A stretch of DNA of 64,000 nt from Alkalicoccus daliensis (lineage in GTDB: Bacteria; Bacillota; Bacilli; Bacillales; Salisediminibacteriaceae), in assembly GCF_900103955.1 (NCBI RefSeq), contig NZ_FNIL01000001.1, positions 806,001 through 870,000 on the forward strand, written 5' to 3'. Every line of letters starts with the position of its first letter. The first letter of the stretch is position 1. Shown piece by piece: positions 39,567 through 49,015 of the stretch. The position numbers were made by a program, and so were the translations under genes. The notes below the pieces were generated by a model, which had not been told where the DNA came from, searched no databases, and saw nothing but the letters and a program-made list of their open reading frames with translations.

Positions 39567-39973
39567 CTTTCCCTATGCCGTTATTTACCGTTTTCAAAAA
39601 ATATCTATGTGTGAGCAGTGAGTGAATTTTTATTTGTTTTTTACTCTGCAGGTTCTTCCAAATTAAAATATCTCTTATTTATATTTCAGGGAATACATGC
39701 CTGAGAATTATTCTTCGGCTAATTTCTTCTGCTCCCATGAGCTGCAGAAGTAACCCTCTATGTTTTTTCCAGCATCAGTAAAATGATGAATTAATGAAAG
39801 CTTACTTGCTGGTCCAGCTGCTTAAATTAGTTATTCATGCTCCTGTCTTTTAAAAATCCATCATAAGATTTTTTACTTATGATGGATATAAATAGTTAAA
39901 TAACTTTGTTTTTTTGATGGCACTGTGAAGATACATGGCAGCATAAAAGAGGCATGTTCTTTAGTAAGGTTCT
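39567..39973. other. 407-nt gap between pgpH and phoH
   Basis: Contains the phoH terminator (39851-39887, listed separately), a smaller hairpin (CTTCTGC 39726-39732 with GCAGAAG 39744-39750), and AT-rich DNA before pgpH likely to hold its promoter. No ORF is supported. Confidence 0.5.
39851..39887 (-). terminator. terminator after phoH
   Basis: A perfect 12-bp stem (39887-39876 with 39867-39856), 8-nt loop, followed on the minus strand by TTTTTAAAA. It lies 87 nt after the phoH stop and separates phoH from pgpH. Confidence 0.8.
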
Positions 39974-40948
39974 CTAAGAATGATTATTTTTAGAGCGCTC
40001 TTCTTCCTTATCATAAGCATCGATCATCTGCTGTACCAGCGAATGCCGGACAACATCTGCTGCCTGCAGATGGATGAACGAAATACCTTCTATGTTATCC
40101 AATATGCGGAGAGAAGTTTTTAATCCGGACTGTTTTCCTCTTGGCAGATCAATCTGCGTCAAATCACCGGTGACCACCATTTTCGAACCGAAGCCCAATC
40201 TTGTAAGGAACATTTTAATTTGTTCCGGCGTTGTGTTCTGCGCCTCATCTAAAATAACGAAAGAATCATCAAGCGTACGCCCTCTCATATAAGCAAGCGG
40301 CGCAATTTCAATTGTTCCCCGTTCCATCAGTCTGTTCGTGTGCTCCGTACCAAAAACATCGTGCAGTGCATCGTACAGCGGCCGTAAATAAGGATCTACC
40401 TTTTCCTTTAAGTCCCCTGGCAAAAACCCTAAATTTTCTCCTGCTTCCACTGCAGGTCTTGTAAGTACTATCTTTTTTACATGCCCCTCTTTTAAAGCAT
40501 GTACTGCTAATATTACTGCCAGGTAAGTTTTGCCGGTTCCTGCAGGCCCGATACCGAATACTACATCATTTTTCCTTATTGCTGATACATAATGACGCTG
40601 CCCCAGCGTTTTAGCAATAATCGGCTTCCCTTTCGCAGTTACCGTAATTTTATCATCATAAAGATCAAGCATTTCACCAAGCATATCCTTATCAGCCAGC
40701 TGGGCTGCATAAGCTACATCTCTTTCGTGGAGACGTACACCTTTCCTTATCAACTGCAGTAAGGTAAGCAGAATCTTTTCTATTTTATCAGCAGTTTCTT
40801 CCGTGGATTCAATTATGATTTCCTGTCCTCTTGTTACAAGGTCAATTCTATAAGCTTCTTCCAGACGTAAAAGATGTTTATCATTAGGACCAAACAGCGC
40901 CTGCACTTCATTGGCATCCTGCGCCGGTATAGTGATGGTGCGATTCAT
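39974..40948 (-). CDS. phoH: PhoH-like ATPase (YbeZ/PhoH)
   Basis: 324 aa from ATG 40948 (AGGGAG 10 nt upstream; TTG 40957 is too close to the SD). Walker A GPAGTGKT (134-141), Walker B ILDEAQNTT, and GDLTQIDLP. Proteins of this type accompany YbeY and are thought to act in RNA metabolism. The N-terminal KH-like part (1-80) precedes the ATPase. In B. subtilis it lies after yqfD; here yqfC and yqfD are missing. Confidence 0.94.
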   Translation of the reverse strand: MNRTITIPAQDANEVQALFGPNDKHLLRLEEAYRIDLVTRGQEIIIESTEETADKIEKILLTLLQLIRKGVRLHERDVAYAAQLADKDMLGEMLDLYDDKITVTAKGKPIIAKTLGQRHYVSAIRKNDVVFGIGPAGTGKTYLAVILAVHALKEGHVKKIVLTRPAVEAGENLGFLPGDLKEKVDPYLRPLYDALHDVFGTEHTNRLMERGTIEIAPLAYMRGRTLDDSFVILDEAQNTTPEQIKMFLTRLGFGSKMVVTGDLTQIDLPRGKQSGLKTSLRILDNIEGISFIHLQAADVVRHSLVQQMIDAYDKEEERSKNNHS

Positions 40949-41051
40949 GTGCGTCAATCTCCCTGCTTTTCAAAATTCACTATTTAAAGCTACCTTTACT
41001 TTACCATTCACATTTCACTCGTGCAAAGTATTTTCCAGTCATGAATTAATT

Positions 41052-41086
41052 AAGAAAAAGCTGCCAGTCCCGTTAAGACTGGCAGC
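41052..41086 (-). terminator. terminator of the nfeD-floA operon
   Basis: A perfect 10-bp stem GCTGCCAGTC/GACTGGCAGC with 7-nt loop and TTTTTC on the minus strand, 11 nt past the stop of the small membrane gene. Confidence 0.9.
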
Positions 41087-41097
41087 AAATTATTTCT

Positions 41098-41598
41098 TTA
41101 TCGTCTCGACTGTCTTGCTTTTGGCTTCCCTAAAACTTCTGACCAGACAATACCCTTTACAATATCCTGTTTCGACATATTACTGAAATCAATATCTACA
41201 GGAGAATTGTCAGTTTTAGTTATGTCCCCTCTTGTAATAGGAGAATTTTCTACTTTTGCAGAAGATTTTTCTGCTTCCCTCTGGCGTTTACGAACTTTCT
41301 CATAATGTTTTTGCATTTCCGTCTGATTATTTGCAGGTTCTTCACTTTTTTGAGGCGCTTCTTCCTGCTTAGCTTCTCTTTCACCCTCAAATAAAATGTC
41401 TTTCCAGTCAAATTCTTTCTGCTGTCTCCGCTCAGAAGAGACTTCTTCACCCTGCTCATACGTCTGCGGCTGGTTTGTTCGTCCTTCCGCTTCCTGGTCG
41501 CTGCTGCCTGACCTGGATTGAATAAAACTGAATATTGCCGCAAGGATAAAGAATAGAAGGAGCGGAGAATCCAGAAGTAAACTTATTAGATTCTCCAT
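41098..41598 (-). CDS. uncharacterised single-TM protein, third gene of the floA operon
   Basis: 166 aa. One TM helix (about 6-25), a long charged low-complexity middle (about 28-120, many Glu, Gln, Lys, Arg), and a compact C-terminal block (SNMSKQDIVKGIVWSEVLGK, about 138-157) ending in basic residues. The C-terminal block looks conserved, not random. It occupies the place of B. subtilis yqfB, but I cannot show homology. Being co-transcribed with the flotillin and nfeD genes, a role in membrane microdomains is possible. Confidence 0.7.
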   Translation of the reverse strand: MENLISLLLDSPLLLFFILAAIFSFIQSRSGSSDQEAEGRTNQPQTYEQGEEVSSERRQQKEFDWKDILFEGEREAKQEEAPQKSEEPANNQTEMQKHYEKVRKRQREAEKSSAKVENSPITRGDITKTDNSPVDIDFSNMSKQDIVKGIVWSEVLGKPKARQSRR

Positions 41599-41620
41599 AA
41601 TAAACGCTCCTTTCTATTTA

Positions 41621-42634
41621 TCATCGTTTCGGAGCTCTTGTTGCACCGGAATTATCATCTTCACTTCCATCACTTGTAGCTTTGCCGATTGAATCTCTCA
41701 TATCAGTATCAGCTTTTACATTGTTGAAGTTCAGGTAGTCCATAACACCAAGATTACCCTGGCGGAGTGCTTCAGACATAGCGAGTGGAACTTCCGCTTC
41801 CGCTTCTACTACTTTCGCACGCATTTCTTCTACCCTGGCTTTCATTTCCTGCTCCTGTGCTACTGCCATTGCACGGCGTTCTTCTGCTTTAGCCTGTGCA
41901 ATTTTCTTGTCAGCTTCTGCCTGGTCTGTCTGCAGTCCTGCACCAATGTTTTTACCGATATCAATATCTGCAATATCAATAGACAAAATTTCAAATGCAG
42001 TACCAGCGTCCAGCCCTTTCTTTAAGACTGTCTGGGAAATCATATCCGGATTTTCCAGTACTGCCGCATGGCTGTTGGCAGAACCAATCGTGGAAACAAT
42101 ACCTTCCCCTACTCGCGCAATTACAGTGTCTTCACCGGCACCACCGACAAGGCGGTCAATATTGGCACGAACTGTAATTCTTGCCTTTGCTTTTACTTCA
42201 ATCCCGTCCATTGCCACACCGGCAATAAAAGGTGTTTCAATAACCTTCGGGTTTACACTCATCTGTACAGCTTCCAGTACATCCCGTCCAGCAAGGTCAA
42301 TCGCAGCACATCGTTCAAAAGTAAGTTCTATGTTTGCACGCTGTGCAGCAATGAGTGCATTAACTACTCTGTCAACGTTACCCCCGGCTAAGTAGTGACC
42401 TTCCAGCTTGTTGGTGCTGATATCCAGGCCTGCTTTTACAGCCTTGATTAAAGGGTTTACTACCCGATGAGGAATAACTCTTCTTAAACGCATACCAACC
42501 AACTGGAAAATACCAACTTTAACTCCAGCTGCCCATGCAGAAATCCAAAGAGCTACCGGTACGAACGTAAATAGAATAACTACACCAACGAGGATTACCC
42601 CGATGACAATATAAATACCAATCTGATCTGCCAT
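41621..42634 (-). CDS. floA: flotillin-like protein FloA (YqfA)
   Basis: 337 aa. An N-terminal membrane hairpin (about 8-40) and SPFH domain (about 60-220), then a coiled-coil, Ala/Glu-rich region ([20 protein letters not shown], about 240-275). FloA organises functional membrane microdomains. The ATG overlaps the nfeD stop (TAATG), so translation is coupled. ECF-type promoter upstream of nfeD. Confidence 0.97.
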   Translation of the reverse strand: MADQIGIYIVIGVILVGVVILFTFVPVALWISAWAAGVKVGIFQLVGMRLRRVIPHRVVNPLIKAVKAGLDISTNKLEGHYLAGGNVDRVVNALIAAQRANIELTFERCAAIDLAGRDVLEAVQMSVNPKVIETPFIAGVAMDGIEVKAKARITVRANIDRLVGGAGEDTVIARVGEGIVSTIGSANSHAAVLENPDMISQTVLKKGLDAGTAFEILSIDIADIDIGKNIGAGLQTDQAEADKKIAQAKAEERRAMAVAQEQEMKARVEEMRAKVVEAEAEVPLAMSEALRQGNLGVMDYLNFNNVKADTDMRDSIGKATSDGSEDDNSGATRAPKR

Positions 42635-43995
42635 TATTCATTTTCCTCCTTCTTATTATCCTTGTCTTCTGTCCTGGTTTCCCGAACTACTATTTTGGAG
42701 CCGGAAACGGAAACCACCTTAATTTTTCTTCCTTGTTCAATATATCCTCCCTCAGAAACAACGTCAAGTCGTTCATCATTAATCATCGCTGAACCTGAAG
42801 GTCTGAGGACAGTTAAAGATTCCCCTGTCTTTCCAGCTAAATCATCCCGCGAATTACTTGAAATATAACCGAGTTCTGTGGTAGTGGCGTCATTCAGTAC
42901 AACTCGTTTCATTGGACCTGCACGATCAATATATTTCATGAGTATAATCATGCCTGTAATTGTCACCAGAACTGCAATAACAAAAGAAATTAAAATATTA
43001 ACTGTAGAAAAAGAACTCATGATCAAACTTGTCAGAATTGCTCCAAGTCCCAAAATTCCAAAAAGACCGAAACTTGGAGAAAAAACTTCCAGAACAAGCA
43101 GACCAGCTCCTACAATAAACAATATCAATGCTTCCCATCCTGCAAATCCCGCTACCGTATGACCGAAGAAAAATAAAAATAAAGCGGAAGCACCCATTAT
43201 TCCTGGAATACCAAATCCAGGCGAATATAATTCCAATACCAGTCCAAGTCCCCCTACAGATAGAAGGATCGGTATGACTACTGGATGAGTAACAATTCTC
43301 GCAATACGCTCAGCAAAGCTCAGTTCAAATTCCTGCACCTCTGCCCCTTCTAGACCCAGGTATTCTAGAAGTTCTTCCCTGTCAGCTGCAATTGCTTCAG
43401 CATATCCTACTGACACTGCTTCAGAAGCTGTAAGCGTTAATAATTCTCCTTCTGCAAGGTTCAGTTCTTCTATTTCAATAGATGGATCTGCCATAGCAAG
43501 CGCTACCTGAGGGTCGCGGTCATTTATTTCTGCTGCGGACCTCATATTTCCAAGCCACGCTGACTGGGCTTTATCTTCAGCTGCATTCCCTGTGCCGTCA
43601 ATCACCTGCGCTGATCCCATCTCTGTCCCTGGCTGCATAACAATCTCGTTTGCATTTAACGAAATATAAGCTCCGGCAGACATTGCTTCTCTCACTACGT
43701 AAGCAGTTGTCGGAATTTCAGTTTCTCTTACAACTTTTGCTATTTCTCCGGCAGCATCCACCCTGCCTCCCGGCGTATTCATTTCAAGAACTATATGATC
43801 TACCGATTCTTCTTCAGCGGTTTCAATTGCTCTGCTTAGAAATGATTCAAGACCTCTTTCCACTGTTTCTTCAACAGGCACAAAATAAACTGTTTTCCCT
43901 TCCCCTTCTGTTTGTGCTGCAGAAGGAACAAAAATCATCATTGCAAACGCTGCAACAAGCAGCGAGGAAAACAACATTATTCTTATGTTTTTCAC
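42634..43995 (-). CDS. yqeZ: NfeD1b-type membrane serine protease (YqeZ)
   Basis: 453 aa. Signal peptide (1-28, [12 protein letters not shown]), ClpP-class protease domain with NTPGG (73-77) and nucleophile Ser106 (MSAGAY), a Lys near 145, then TM helices (about 235-350), and C-terminal NfeD OB domain (about 375-450). It partners flotillins; B. subtilis yqeZ-yqfA-yqfB is a sigma-W operon, and the same promoter type is here. Confidence 0.95.
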   Translation of the reverse strand: MKNIRIMLFSSLLVAAFAMMIFVPSAAQTEGEGKTVYFVPVEETVERGLESFLSRAIETAEEESVDHIVLEMNTPGGRVDAAGEIAKVVRETEIPTTAYVVREAMSAGAYISLNANEIVMQPGTEMGSAQVIDGTGNAAEDKAQSAWLGNMRSAAEINDRDPQVALAMADPSIEIEELNLAEGELLTLTASEAVSVGYAEAIAADREELLEYLGLEGAEVQEFELSFAERIARIVTHPVVIPILLSVGGLGLVLELYSPGFGIPGIMGASALFLFFFGHTVAGFAGWEALILFIVGAGLLVLEVFSPSFGLFGILGLGAILTSLIMSSFSTVNILISFVIAVLVTITGMIILMKYIDRAGPMKRVVLNDATTTELGYISSNSRDDLAGKTGESLTVLRPSGSAMINDERLDVVSEGGYIEQGRKIKVVSVSGSKIVVRETRTEDKDNKKEENE

Positions 43996-44040
43996 TTATG
44001 CCGGCCTCCCCTCATCGTGCCTTATTGTTCTAGTATATCT

Positions 44041-44067
44041 TACGACCGGCACTGGAGAAAAGTTTCA
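44041..44067 (-). promoter_or_regulatory. sigma-W type promoter of the nfeD-floA operon
   Basis: On the minus strand TGAAAC (44067-44062), 17 nt, CGTA (44044-44041), 45 nt upstream of the start codon. Layout matches the B. subtilis yqeZ promoter class. Confidence 0.82.
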
Positions 44068-44138
44068 CGATTCAGTAAGTATTTTTATGAAGATTTAAAA
44101 ATTATGTGCACCGGATGCTGAAAAATAATACCGGCTGC

Positions 44139-44372
44139 TTTTTTCTTATGCTACCTTGAAAATAAAAGTTCCGCTAAAAAGAAGTAATACTGCTGCTTCA
44201 CTTTCGGAGAGGCTTACCCAAGGGCTTGTTCTCGACTAATTTTGACGGAAAGACGTCCGCCAAAATGGATTCTCGAACGGCGCTGATCCTTTGGGTGTCC
44301 TCTCCTTCGTTACACAGCAGTATTAATTTTCATACTTCATGGTGCAAAAAATTTGCATGAGTGTCTCTGTTG
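44139..44372. repeat. dispersed intergenic repeat, copy C
   Basis: The best-preserved copy. Left arm AGTAATACTGCTG...GGAGAGG (about 44182-44212) is the near-inverse of right arm CCTCTCC...CAGCAGTATTA (about 44298-44324), giving a stem of about 30 bp. The interior (44213-44298) contains CCCAAGGG/TCCTTTGGG and a perfect inner hairpin ATTTTGaCGGA/TCCGcCAAAAT (44239-44266). Right block continues TTCATGGTGCAAAAAATTTGCATGAGTGTC as in copy B. Confidence 0.78.
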
Positions 44373-44717
44373 AAGGCTGGAGATCGAGACGAACCATCGA
44401 TCTTCACGCTTTCTTTTTCCACAGGCGTCTAAACCGCCTTGCCTTCTAAATTCATTAAAAAAGAAAGAGTAATTTATAAAATCCGTCTTCCTTCTGTTTT
44501 AAAAATGTAAGATAAAGCGAAAACCGGTGGGGCTCGTCTTCAACTTATTTCTTCACCGCTATGCGCTGTCAAAATGAATTTGCAGACTTCACTTTCACCT
44601 ATCGGAGTCGCCGTCTTACGTTTCAATCTCTGTCTTGTATACGAACGTCTTTATTATTTTTTATTGAGACATTCGTTAAAACAGCCGTAAAATTGCATTA
44701 TGAAATTGGCTCATATG
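44373..44717. other. 345-nt gene-free stretch right of repeat C
   Basis: AT-rich, no supported ORF. A short segment (CACGCTTTCTTTTTCCACAGGCGTCT, about 44406-44431) resembles the inverse of 17785-17815 beside copy B, so the flanks of the repeats may also be related. Confidence 0.35.
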
Positions 44718-44756
44718 AAAAGGCATCTCAAAATTTTATTTTGAGATGCCTTTTTT
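44718..44756. terminator. terminator beside the small hypothetical gene
   Basis: A perfect 17-bp inverted repeat (AAAAGGCATCTCAAAAT, loop TTT), T-rich both ways; ends the minus-strand gene whose stop is at 44761. Confidence 0.93.
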
Positions 44757-44760
44757 AAAA

Positions 44761-45078
44761 CTAGCTATTATACATTTGTTCCAGGCGTTTTTTAGTTTCA
44801 GGAGTTCCATACGTATAGATCATATGAAAAAGATTATCTTCATCTCTTCCAAGTTCTAATTTTTCTTTTTCATCTTTTGTTTCATCAAATGGTGAAGTGA
44901 AAATCTGCTCAGGCATTACATCACCTTCCTGCACTTCAGCAAGCTTGTCTTCAATTTTCTGCTTTCCTTCCTTGTCAAGCACTACTTCATAGTGAATTAG
45001 TTGAGTATCAGGCAGCATAGGTGATAACTCTACATCTGTGCCTGATCTCCAAATAACAAAATATGATTGTTTTTCCAT
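44761..45078 (-). CDS. uncharacterised 105-aa soluble acidic protein
   Basis: 105 aa; GAGGAGGAATTCGAG gives a strong SD before ATG 45078. No TM or signal peptide. The N-terminal half (QSYFVIWRSGTDVELSPML) looks like a small beta domain; the rest is helical and charged, and Glu/Asp exceed Lys/Arg. I do not recognise the family. It stands alone with its own terminator, between rpsU-yqeY and the nfeD-floA operon. Confidence 0.7.
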   Translation of the reverse strand: MEKQSYFVIWRSGTDVELSPMLPDTQLIHYEVVLDKEGKQKIEDKLAEVQEGDVMPEQIFTSPFDETKDEKEKLELGRDEDNLFHMIYTYGTPETKKRLEQMYNS

Positions 45079-45161
45079 CTCGAATTCCTCCTCTGCTTCA
45101 TATTTTTCTTTACCCTGCCAACTGGATGAGTATGCATCTTTTTATTTACAATATAATTAAA

Positions 45162-45191
45162 AATAAAAAAGCACAGGGGTCCCCTGTGCTT
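45162..45191 (-). terminator. terminator of rpsU-yqeY
   Basis: AAAGCACAGGGG pairs with CCCCTGTGCTTT around a tiny loop; on the minus strand it is followed by TTTTTTATTTTT. Confidence 0.88.
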
Positions 45192-45204
45192 TCATTTTAA
45201 ATCT

Positions 45205-45654
45205 TTATTGCAATGACTGCTGAACAAGATTTCTTACAGCCGTACCATCAGCTTTGCCTTTTACTTTCGGCATAACAGCTCCCATGACTTTACCGATATC
45301 AGATTTACCGGAAGCACCGGTTTCTTCAATCGTTTCATCTACAATCGACTGCAGCTCTTCTTCTGAAAGCTGGGCCGGCAGATATTCTGTCAGGATGTTT
45401 ATTTCCGACTGCATCTTTTCAACAAGGTCATCACGATCTGCCTTATCGAATTCTTGGAGGGATTCGCGGCGCTGTTTCATTTCTCGATTTAACACGGTCA
45501 ATGCTTCTTCCTCAGAAAGATCGTGTCCGAGACTGATCGCTTCGTTCTGCAGTGCACCTTTCACCGAACGAATGACCGACAGACGCAGCTTGTCTTTGTC
45601 TCGCATGGCCTGTTTCATATCCTGATTTAACTGATCAAGAACGGATAGAGACAC
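45205..45654 (-). CDS. yqeY: GatB/YqeY domain protein
   Basis: 149 aa, GTG start at 45654 with GGAGTGG upstream. YqeY domain (PF09424) similar to the C-terminal part of GatB, helical, with [16 protein letters not shown] and [13 protein letters not shown]; the family may bind tRNA, but free YqeY has no proven role. It follows rpsU by 13 nt, a conserved pair in Bacillaceae. Confidence 0.94.
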   Translation of the reverse strand: MSLSVLDQLNQDMKQAMRDKDKLRLSVIRSVKGALQNEAISLGHDLSEEEALTVLNREMKQRRESLQEFDKADRDDLVEKMQSEINILTEYLPAQLSEEELQSIVDETIEETGASGKSDIGKVMGAVMPKVKGKADGTAVRNLVQQSLQ

Positions 45655-45667
45655 AACGATCCACTCC

Positions 45668-45841
45668 TTAGAATTTACGCTTTCTAGCTTCTTCAGACTT
45701 TTTCTTGCGGCGAATACTAGGCTTTTCGTAGTGCTTACGCTTTTTTACCTCCGCTAAAGTCCCTTCCTTAGACATCGTTTTCTTGAAACGACGAAGAGCA
45801 GTATCGAGATTCTCATTCTTTCGAACGCGTGTTTCTGCCAT
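45668..45841 (-). CDS. rpsU: 30S ribosomal protein S21
   Basis: 57 aa from ATG 45841 (GGAGGGATACAGA upstream). [20 protein letters not shown] and the Lys/Arg-rich [18 protein letters not shown] tail are diagnostic. Small-subunit protein that sits near the anti-SD. It precedes yqeY. Confidence 0.97.
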   Translation of the reverse strand: MAETRVRKNENLDTALRRFKKTMSKEGTLAEVKKRKHYEKPSIRRKKKSEEARKRKF

Positions 45842-45898
45842 TCTGTATCCCTCCCTCCGGACAACCAATAAGACATGCCAGATTGCATGTATGATTCG

Positions 45899-45927
45899 AT
45901 TATAAAGGAATTTACATCTCCGGTCAA
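45899..45927 (-). promoter_or_regulatory. sigma-A promoter of rpsU-yqeY
   Basis: On the minus strand TTGACC (45927-45922), 17 nt, TATAAT (45904-45899), 58 nt before the rpsU start and just after the mtaB stop. Confidence 0.85.
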
Positions 45928-45945
45928 TGGGGTTTTTCAATAAAT

Positions 45946-47283
45946 TCAGGTGAGGGCAAGTTTCTCCGCTTCCCCAGCAACCTTTACAAATTCGCCCTCG
46001 TTAAACGGATAACCGGATTTAGTGATTTTCACTTTTACAATTTCTCCGATAAATGCTTCATCCAGCTTCACTTTCACTTTCATGTAATTATCTGTATATC
46101 CAATCAAAAGACTGCTGTCTTCCTTATCTGCTTCCTCCGGAATCATTTCCAGCACTTCTCCCTCATACAGAGAAGCATATTCCTTTGCCTGCTGATTGGA
46201 AAGCTCAATTAATTTATGGACTCTTTCATTTTTCACTTCGTCCTCCACCTGTTCCTCCATTCTGGCAGCCGGTGTACCAGTCCGCTTCGAATAGGGAAAA
46301 ACGTGAAGTTCTGAAAAACCGATATCCCGGATGGAATCATAAGTCTCCTGGAACTCCTGTTCTGTTTCTCCCGGGAAACCGACGATTACGTCTGAAGTAA
46401 CAGCAAGACCTGGAAGAGCTTCTTTTAAACGATCAACTCTTTCCTTAAAAAACTCCATCGTATACTTCCTTCTCATGCGTTTCAATACTGTATCAGAACC
46501 GGACTGCATTGGAACATGCAGATGACGCACAATTTTGCTGGAATTATTTATTACACGGATTACTTCATCTGTAATCTGGCTTCCTTCAATAGATGAAATC
46601 CGAATACGTTTTAATCCTTCTACTTGTTCCAGTTCCTCAAGGAGTTTTGCCAGTGAATAATCTTTCATATCTTCTCCATAGCCGCCAGTGTGAATTCCGG
46701 TCAGTACAATTTCTTTGTAGCCTGCTTCTACAAGCTGATTCGCCTGAAATAAAACATCTTCCGGCTTTCTGGAGCGGAGCAGCCCTCGTGCCCACGGTAT
46801 AATGCAGAATGTGCAAAAATTATTGCATCCTTCCTGTATTTTGAGTGAAGCCCTCGTGCGATCTGTAAAAGCCGGGACATCTAATTCTTCATACACTCTG
46901 GTTTTCATAATATTCCCTACACCATTAATCGGTTCCCGTTCCCGCTGAAATTCCTCAATATAAGGAAGCATTTTATGGCGGTCCTGTGTACCAACAACAA
47001 TATCTACGCCGGGAATTGCCATAATTTCTGCAGGAGAAGTCTGTGCATAACAACCCGTCACACAAATTACTGCATCAGGGTTCTTACGAATCGCTCTGCG
47101 TATAACCTGCCTGCTTTTTTTATCTCCTGTATTCGTTACTGTGCAAGTATTAATAACATAAACATCTGCAGTATCCGTGAATTCCACCTTTTCATAATTT
47201 TCCGCCTGAAAAAGCTGCCAGATAGCTTCAGTTTCATAATGATTTACTTTACATCCCAATGTATGAAATGCTACTTTCCGCAT
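45946..47283 (-). CDS. mtaB: tRNA (N6-threonylcarbamoyladenosine-2-methylthio) transferase MtaB
   Basis: 445 aa. UPF0004 cluster Cys11, Cys47, Cys78 and radical-SAM cluster Cys153, Cys157, Cys160 (CNNFCTFC), then a TRAM domain (about 375-440). It makes ms2t6A37 in tRNAs for ANN codons. Last of the heat-shock operon by position, 6 nt after rsmE. B. subtilis YqeV counterpart. Confidence 0.96.
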   Translation of the reverse strand: MRKVAFHTLGCKVNHYETEAIWQLFQAENYEKVEFTDTADVYVINTCTVTNTGDKKSRQVIRRAIRKNPDAVICVTGCYAQTSPAEIMAIPGVDIVVGTQDRHKMLPYIEEFQREREPINGVGNIMKTRVYEELDVPAFTDRTRASLKIQEGCNNFCTFCIIPWARGLLRSRKPEDVLFQANQLVEAGYKEIVLTGIHTGGYGEDMKDYSLAKLLEELEQVEGLKRIRISSIEGSQITDEVIRVINNSSKIVRHLHVPMQSGSDTVLKRMRRKYTMEFFKERVDRLKEALPGLAVTSDVIVGFPGETEQEFQETYDSIRDIGFSELHVFPYSKRTGTPAARMEEQVEDEVKNERVHKLIELSNQQAKEYASLYEGEVLEMIPEEADKEDSSLLIGYTDNYMKVKVKLDEAFIGEIVKVKITKSGYPFNEGEFVKVAGEAEKLALT

Positions 47284-47289
47284 ATATTC

Positions 47290-48036
47290 TCACCTCGATA
47301 GTTCAAAATAATAAGAGAGGGCAGCAAGCGCGTATAATGGCGCTGTTTCTGTTCTCAATATACGAGGGCCAAATGAACAAAGCATTGCTTGATGCTCTTC
47401 TAATGATGCAGCTTCCTTTTCAGATAAACCGCCCTCGGGTCCAATTATAACAAGAATTTTATCCCCAGCGGACATTGATTGAAGCGTCTGATTGAATAAG
47501 GTCTTTTCACCTATCTTTGCAGACTCCTCATAAGCTGCAATAATGTGATCAAACTTCTCCGCTTCTTTGCACAAAGAAGAAAAATTAACAGGAGTTTTCA
47601 CAAGCGGCACCCGGGACCGATGCGCCTGTTCACTTGCCTCCTGGGCTATTTTCTGCCATCTTTCAATTTTTTTGGCTGCTTTTTTATCATCGAATTTCAC
47701 GATGGAACGAGCAGCAGTAAAGGGGAGAAAGCTTGCTGCGCCCAATTCAGTACCTTTTTGAATCACATATTCTAGTTTATCGCCCTTTGGAAGTCCCTGT
47801 GCAATAGTTACCTGCACAGGAAGTTCTTTTATGTCTTTTTCCTCTTCAATAATTTTTGCGGAAAGGGGTTCTTCTTCTGTCAATTCCGCTGTAAAACATG
47901 CTCCATGTTCATTACAGACAATCAGCCGGGCGCCTGCTTTCATACGCATTACCCGGCTGATATGCTTTGTTGTTTCTTCACTGAAAGTTACTTTACCGTT
48001 TTGAAAATAGTGGTCTGCAAGAAAATAGCGCTGCAT
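47290..48036 (-). CDS. rsmE: 16S rRNA (uridine1498-N3)-methyltransferase RsmE
   Basis: 248 aa. SPOUT fold with N-terminal PUA-like part (1-70) and C-terminal knot: IIGPEGGLSEKE, LGPRILRTETAPLYAL-like (seen here as FGPRILRTETAPLYAL). SAM-dependent methylation of U1498. The ATG overlaps prmA by 1 nt. Confidence 0.96.
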   Translation of the reverse strand: MQRYFLADHYFQNGKVTFSEETTKHISRVMRMKAGARLIVCNEHGACFTAELTEEEPLSAKIIEEEKDIKELPVQVTIAQGLPKGDKLEYVIQKGTELGAASFLPFTAARSIVKFDDKKAAKKIERWQKIAQEASEQAHRSRVPLVKTPVNFSSLCKEAEKFDHIIAAYEESAKIGEKTLFNQTLQSMSAGDKILVIIGPEGGLSEKEAASLEEHQAMLCSFGPRILRTETAPLYALAALSYYFELSR

Positions 48037-48989
48037 TATTTTTGCTCCTCTGCCTTTTTTTCAGCTGCAATTGCCACCCAGCCTTCCATTTCCACTACTT
48101 CTATGATCTGAAATCCTGCCTGAGTTAAAGATTCTTTTACTAAATTACGCTTTTTTTCAATGATGCCGGAGGTAATAATCACGCCTCCCGGCTTCAACGC
48201 TTTATAAGCATCTTCCGACATTTCCACAATAACTTCTGCAAGTATGTTCGCCGCCAAAACATCGTAGGTGCCTGTAATGTGATCCAGAAGATTCCCCTGG
48301 GTAACATTCACGCTGCTCTCAACTTCATTTATTTTCACATTATCCAAAGCAGCCTCCACTGCTACTTCATCCAGATCAATCGCTTCTATGGAAGAGGCAC
48401 CCAGTTTGGCAGAGGCTATTGCTAATACTCCGGAACCTGTCCCTACATCCAGCACGCTCTCTTTCCCTTTAATATATCTTTCAAGCGCCTGTATGCAGAG
48501 AACTGTAGTGGGATGCGTACCTGTCCCAAAAGCCATACCGGGATCAAGCTGTACAACAATTTCGTTTTCTGTCACACGATTATAATTTTCCCAGCTTGGG
48601 GAGATTGTAATACGCTCTCCCACTTTCACCGGCTTATAATATTTTTTCCATGCGGTAGCCCATTCTTCCTCATGTACTTCATTTAAAATGACTTCATTTC
48701 TTCCAATGTCAATATCGTAGAACTCCAGCTGTGTCACCGCTTGCTTGATATTATCCACCGTTTCACTTAAAAAGCTGTTCATCTGCAGATATGCCTTTAG
48801 AATAACTCCGTCCTCCGGGTAATCATCCGCAGAGAGCTGAAAGATTTCCCCGAATTTTGTGTCTCTTTCCTTAAATAAGTCGGCTGGATCTTCGATAACT
48901 ACTCCGCCGGCTCCTGCTTCATGCAGAATGTGACTGATAGGTTCCACAGCTTCCTGAGTAGTATGAATACTGATTTCCGACCATTTCAT
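48036..48989 (-). CDS. prmA: ribosomal protein L11 methyltransferase
   Basis: 317 aa. N-terminal substrate-recognition domain followed by a Rossmann domain with LDVGTGSGVLAIAS (about 179-192) and the NPPY-like site replaced by AANILAEV typical of PrmA. Trimethylates L11. Sits after dnaJ in the heat-shock operon. AGGGAGCTGAATG gives the SD. Confidence 0.96.
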   Translation of the reverse strand: MKWSEISIHTTQEAVEPISHILHEAGAGGVVIEDPADLFKERDTKFGEIFQLSADDYPEDGVILKAYLQMNSFLSETVDNIKQAVTQLEFYDIDIGRNEVILNEVHEEEWATAWKKYYKPVKVGERITISPSWENYNRVTENEIVVQLDPGMAFGTGTHPTTVLCIQALERYIKGKESVLDVGTGSGVLAIASAKLGASSIEAIDLDEVAVEAALDNVKINEVESSVNVTQGNLLDHITGTYDVLAANILAEVIVEMSEDAYKALKPGGVIITSGIIEKKRNLVKESLTQAGFQIIEVVEMEGWVAIAAEKKAEEQK

Positions 48990-49015
48990 AATTCATTCAG
49001 CTCCCTGTCTCTCTA

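Noticed and set aside
44561-44758. Plus-strand open frame right of repeat C
   Set aside because: Runs into the terminator, no SD, no recognisable product.
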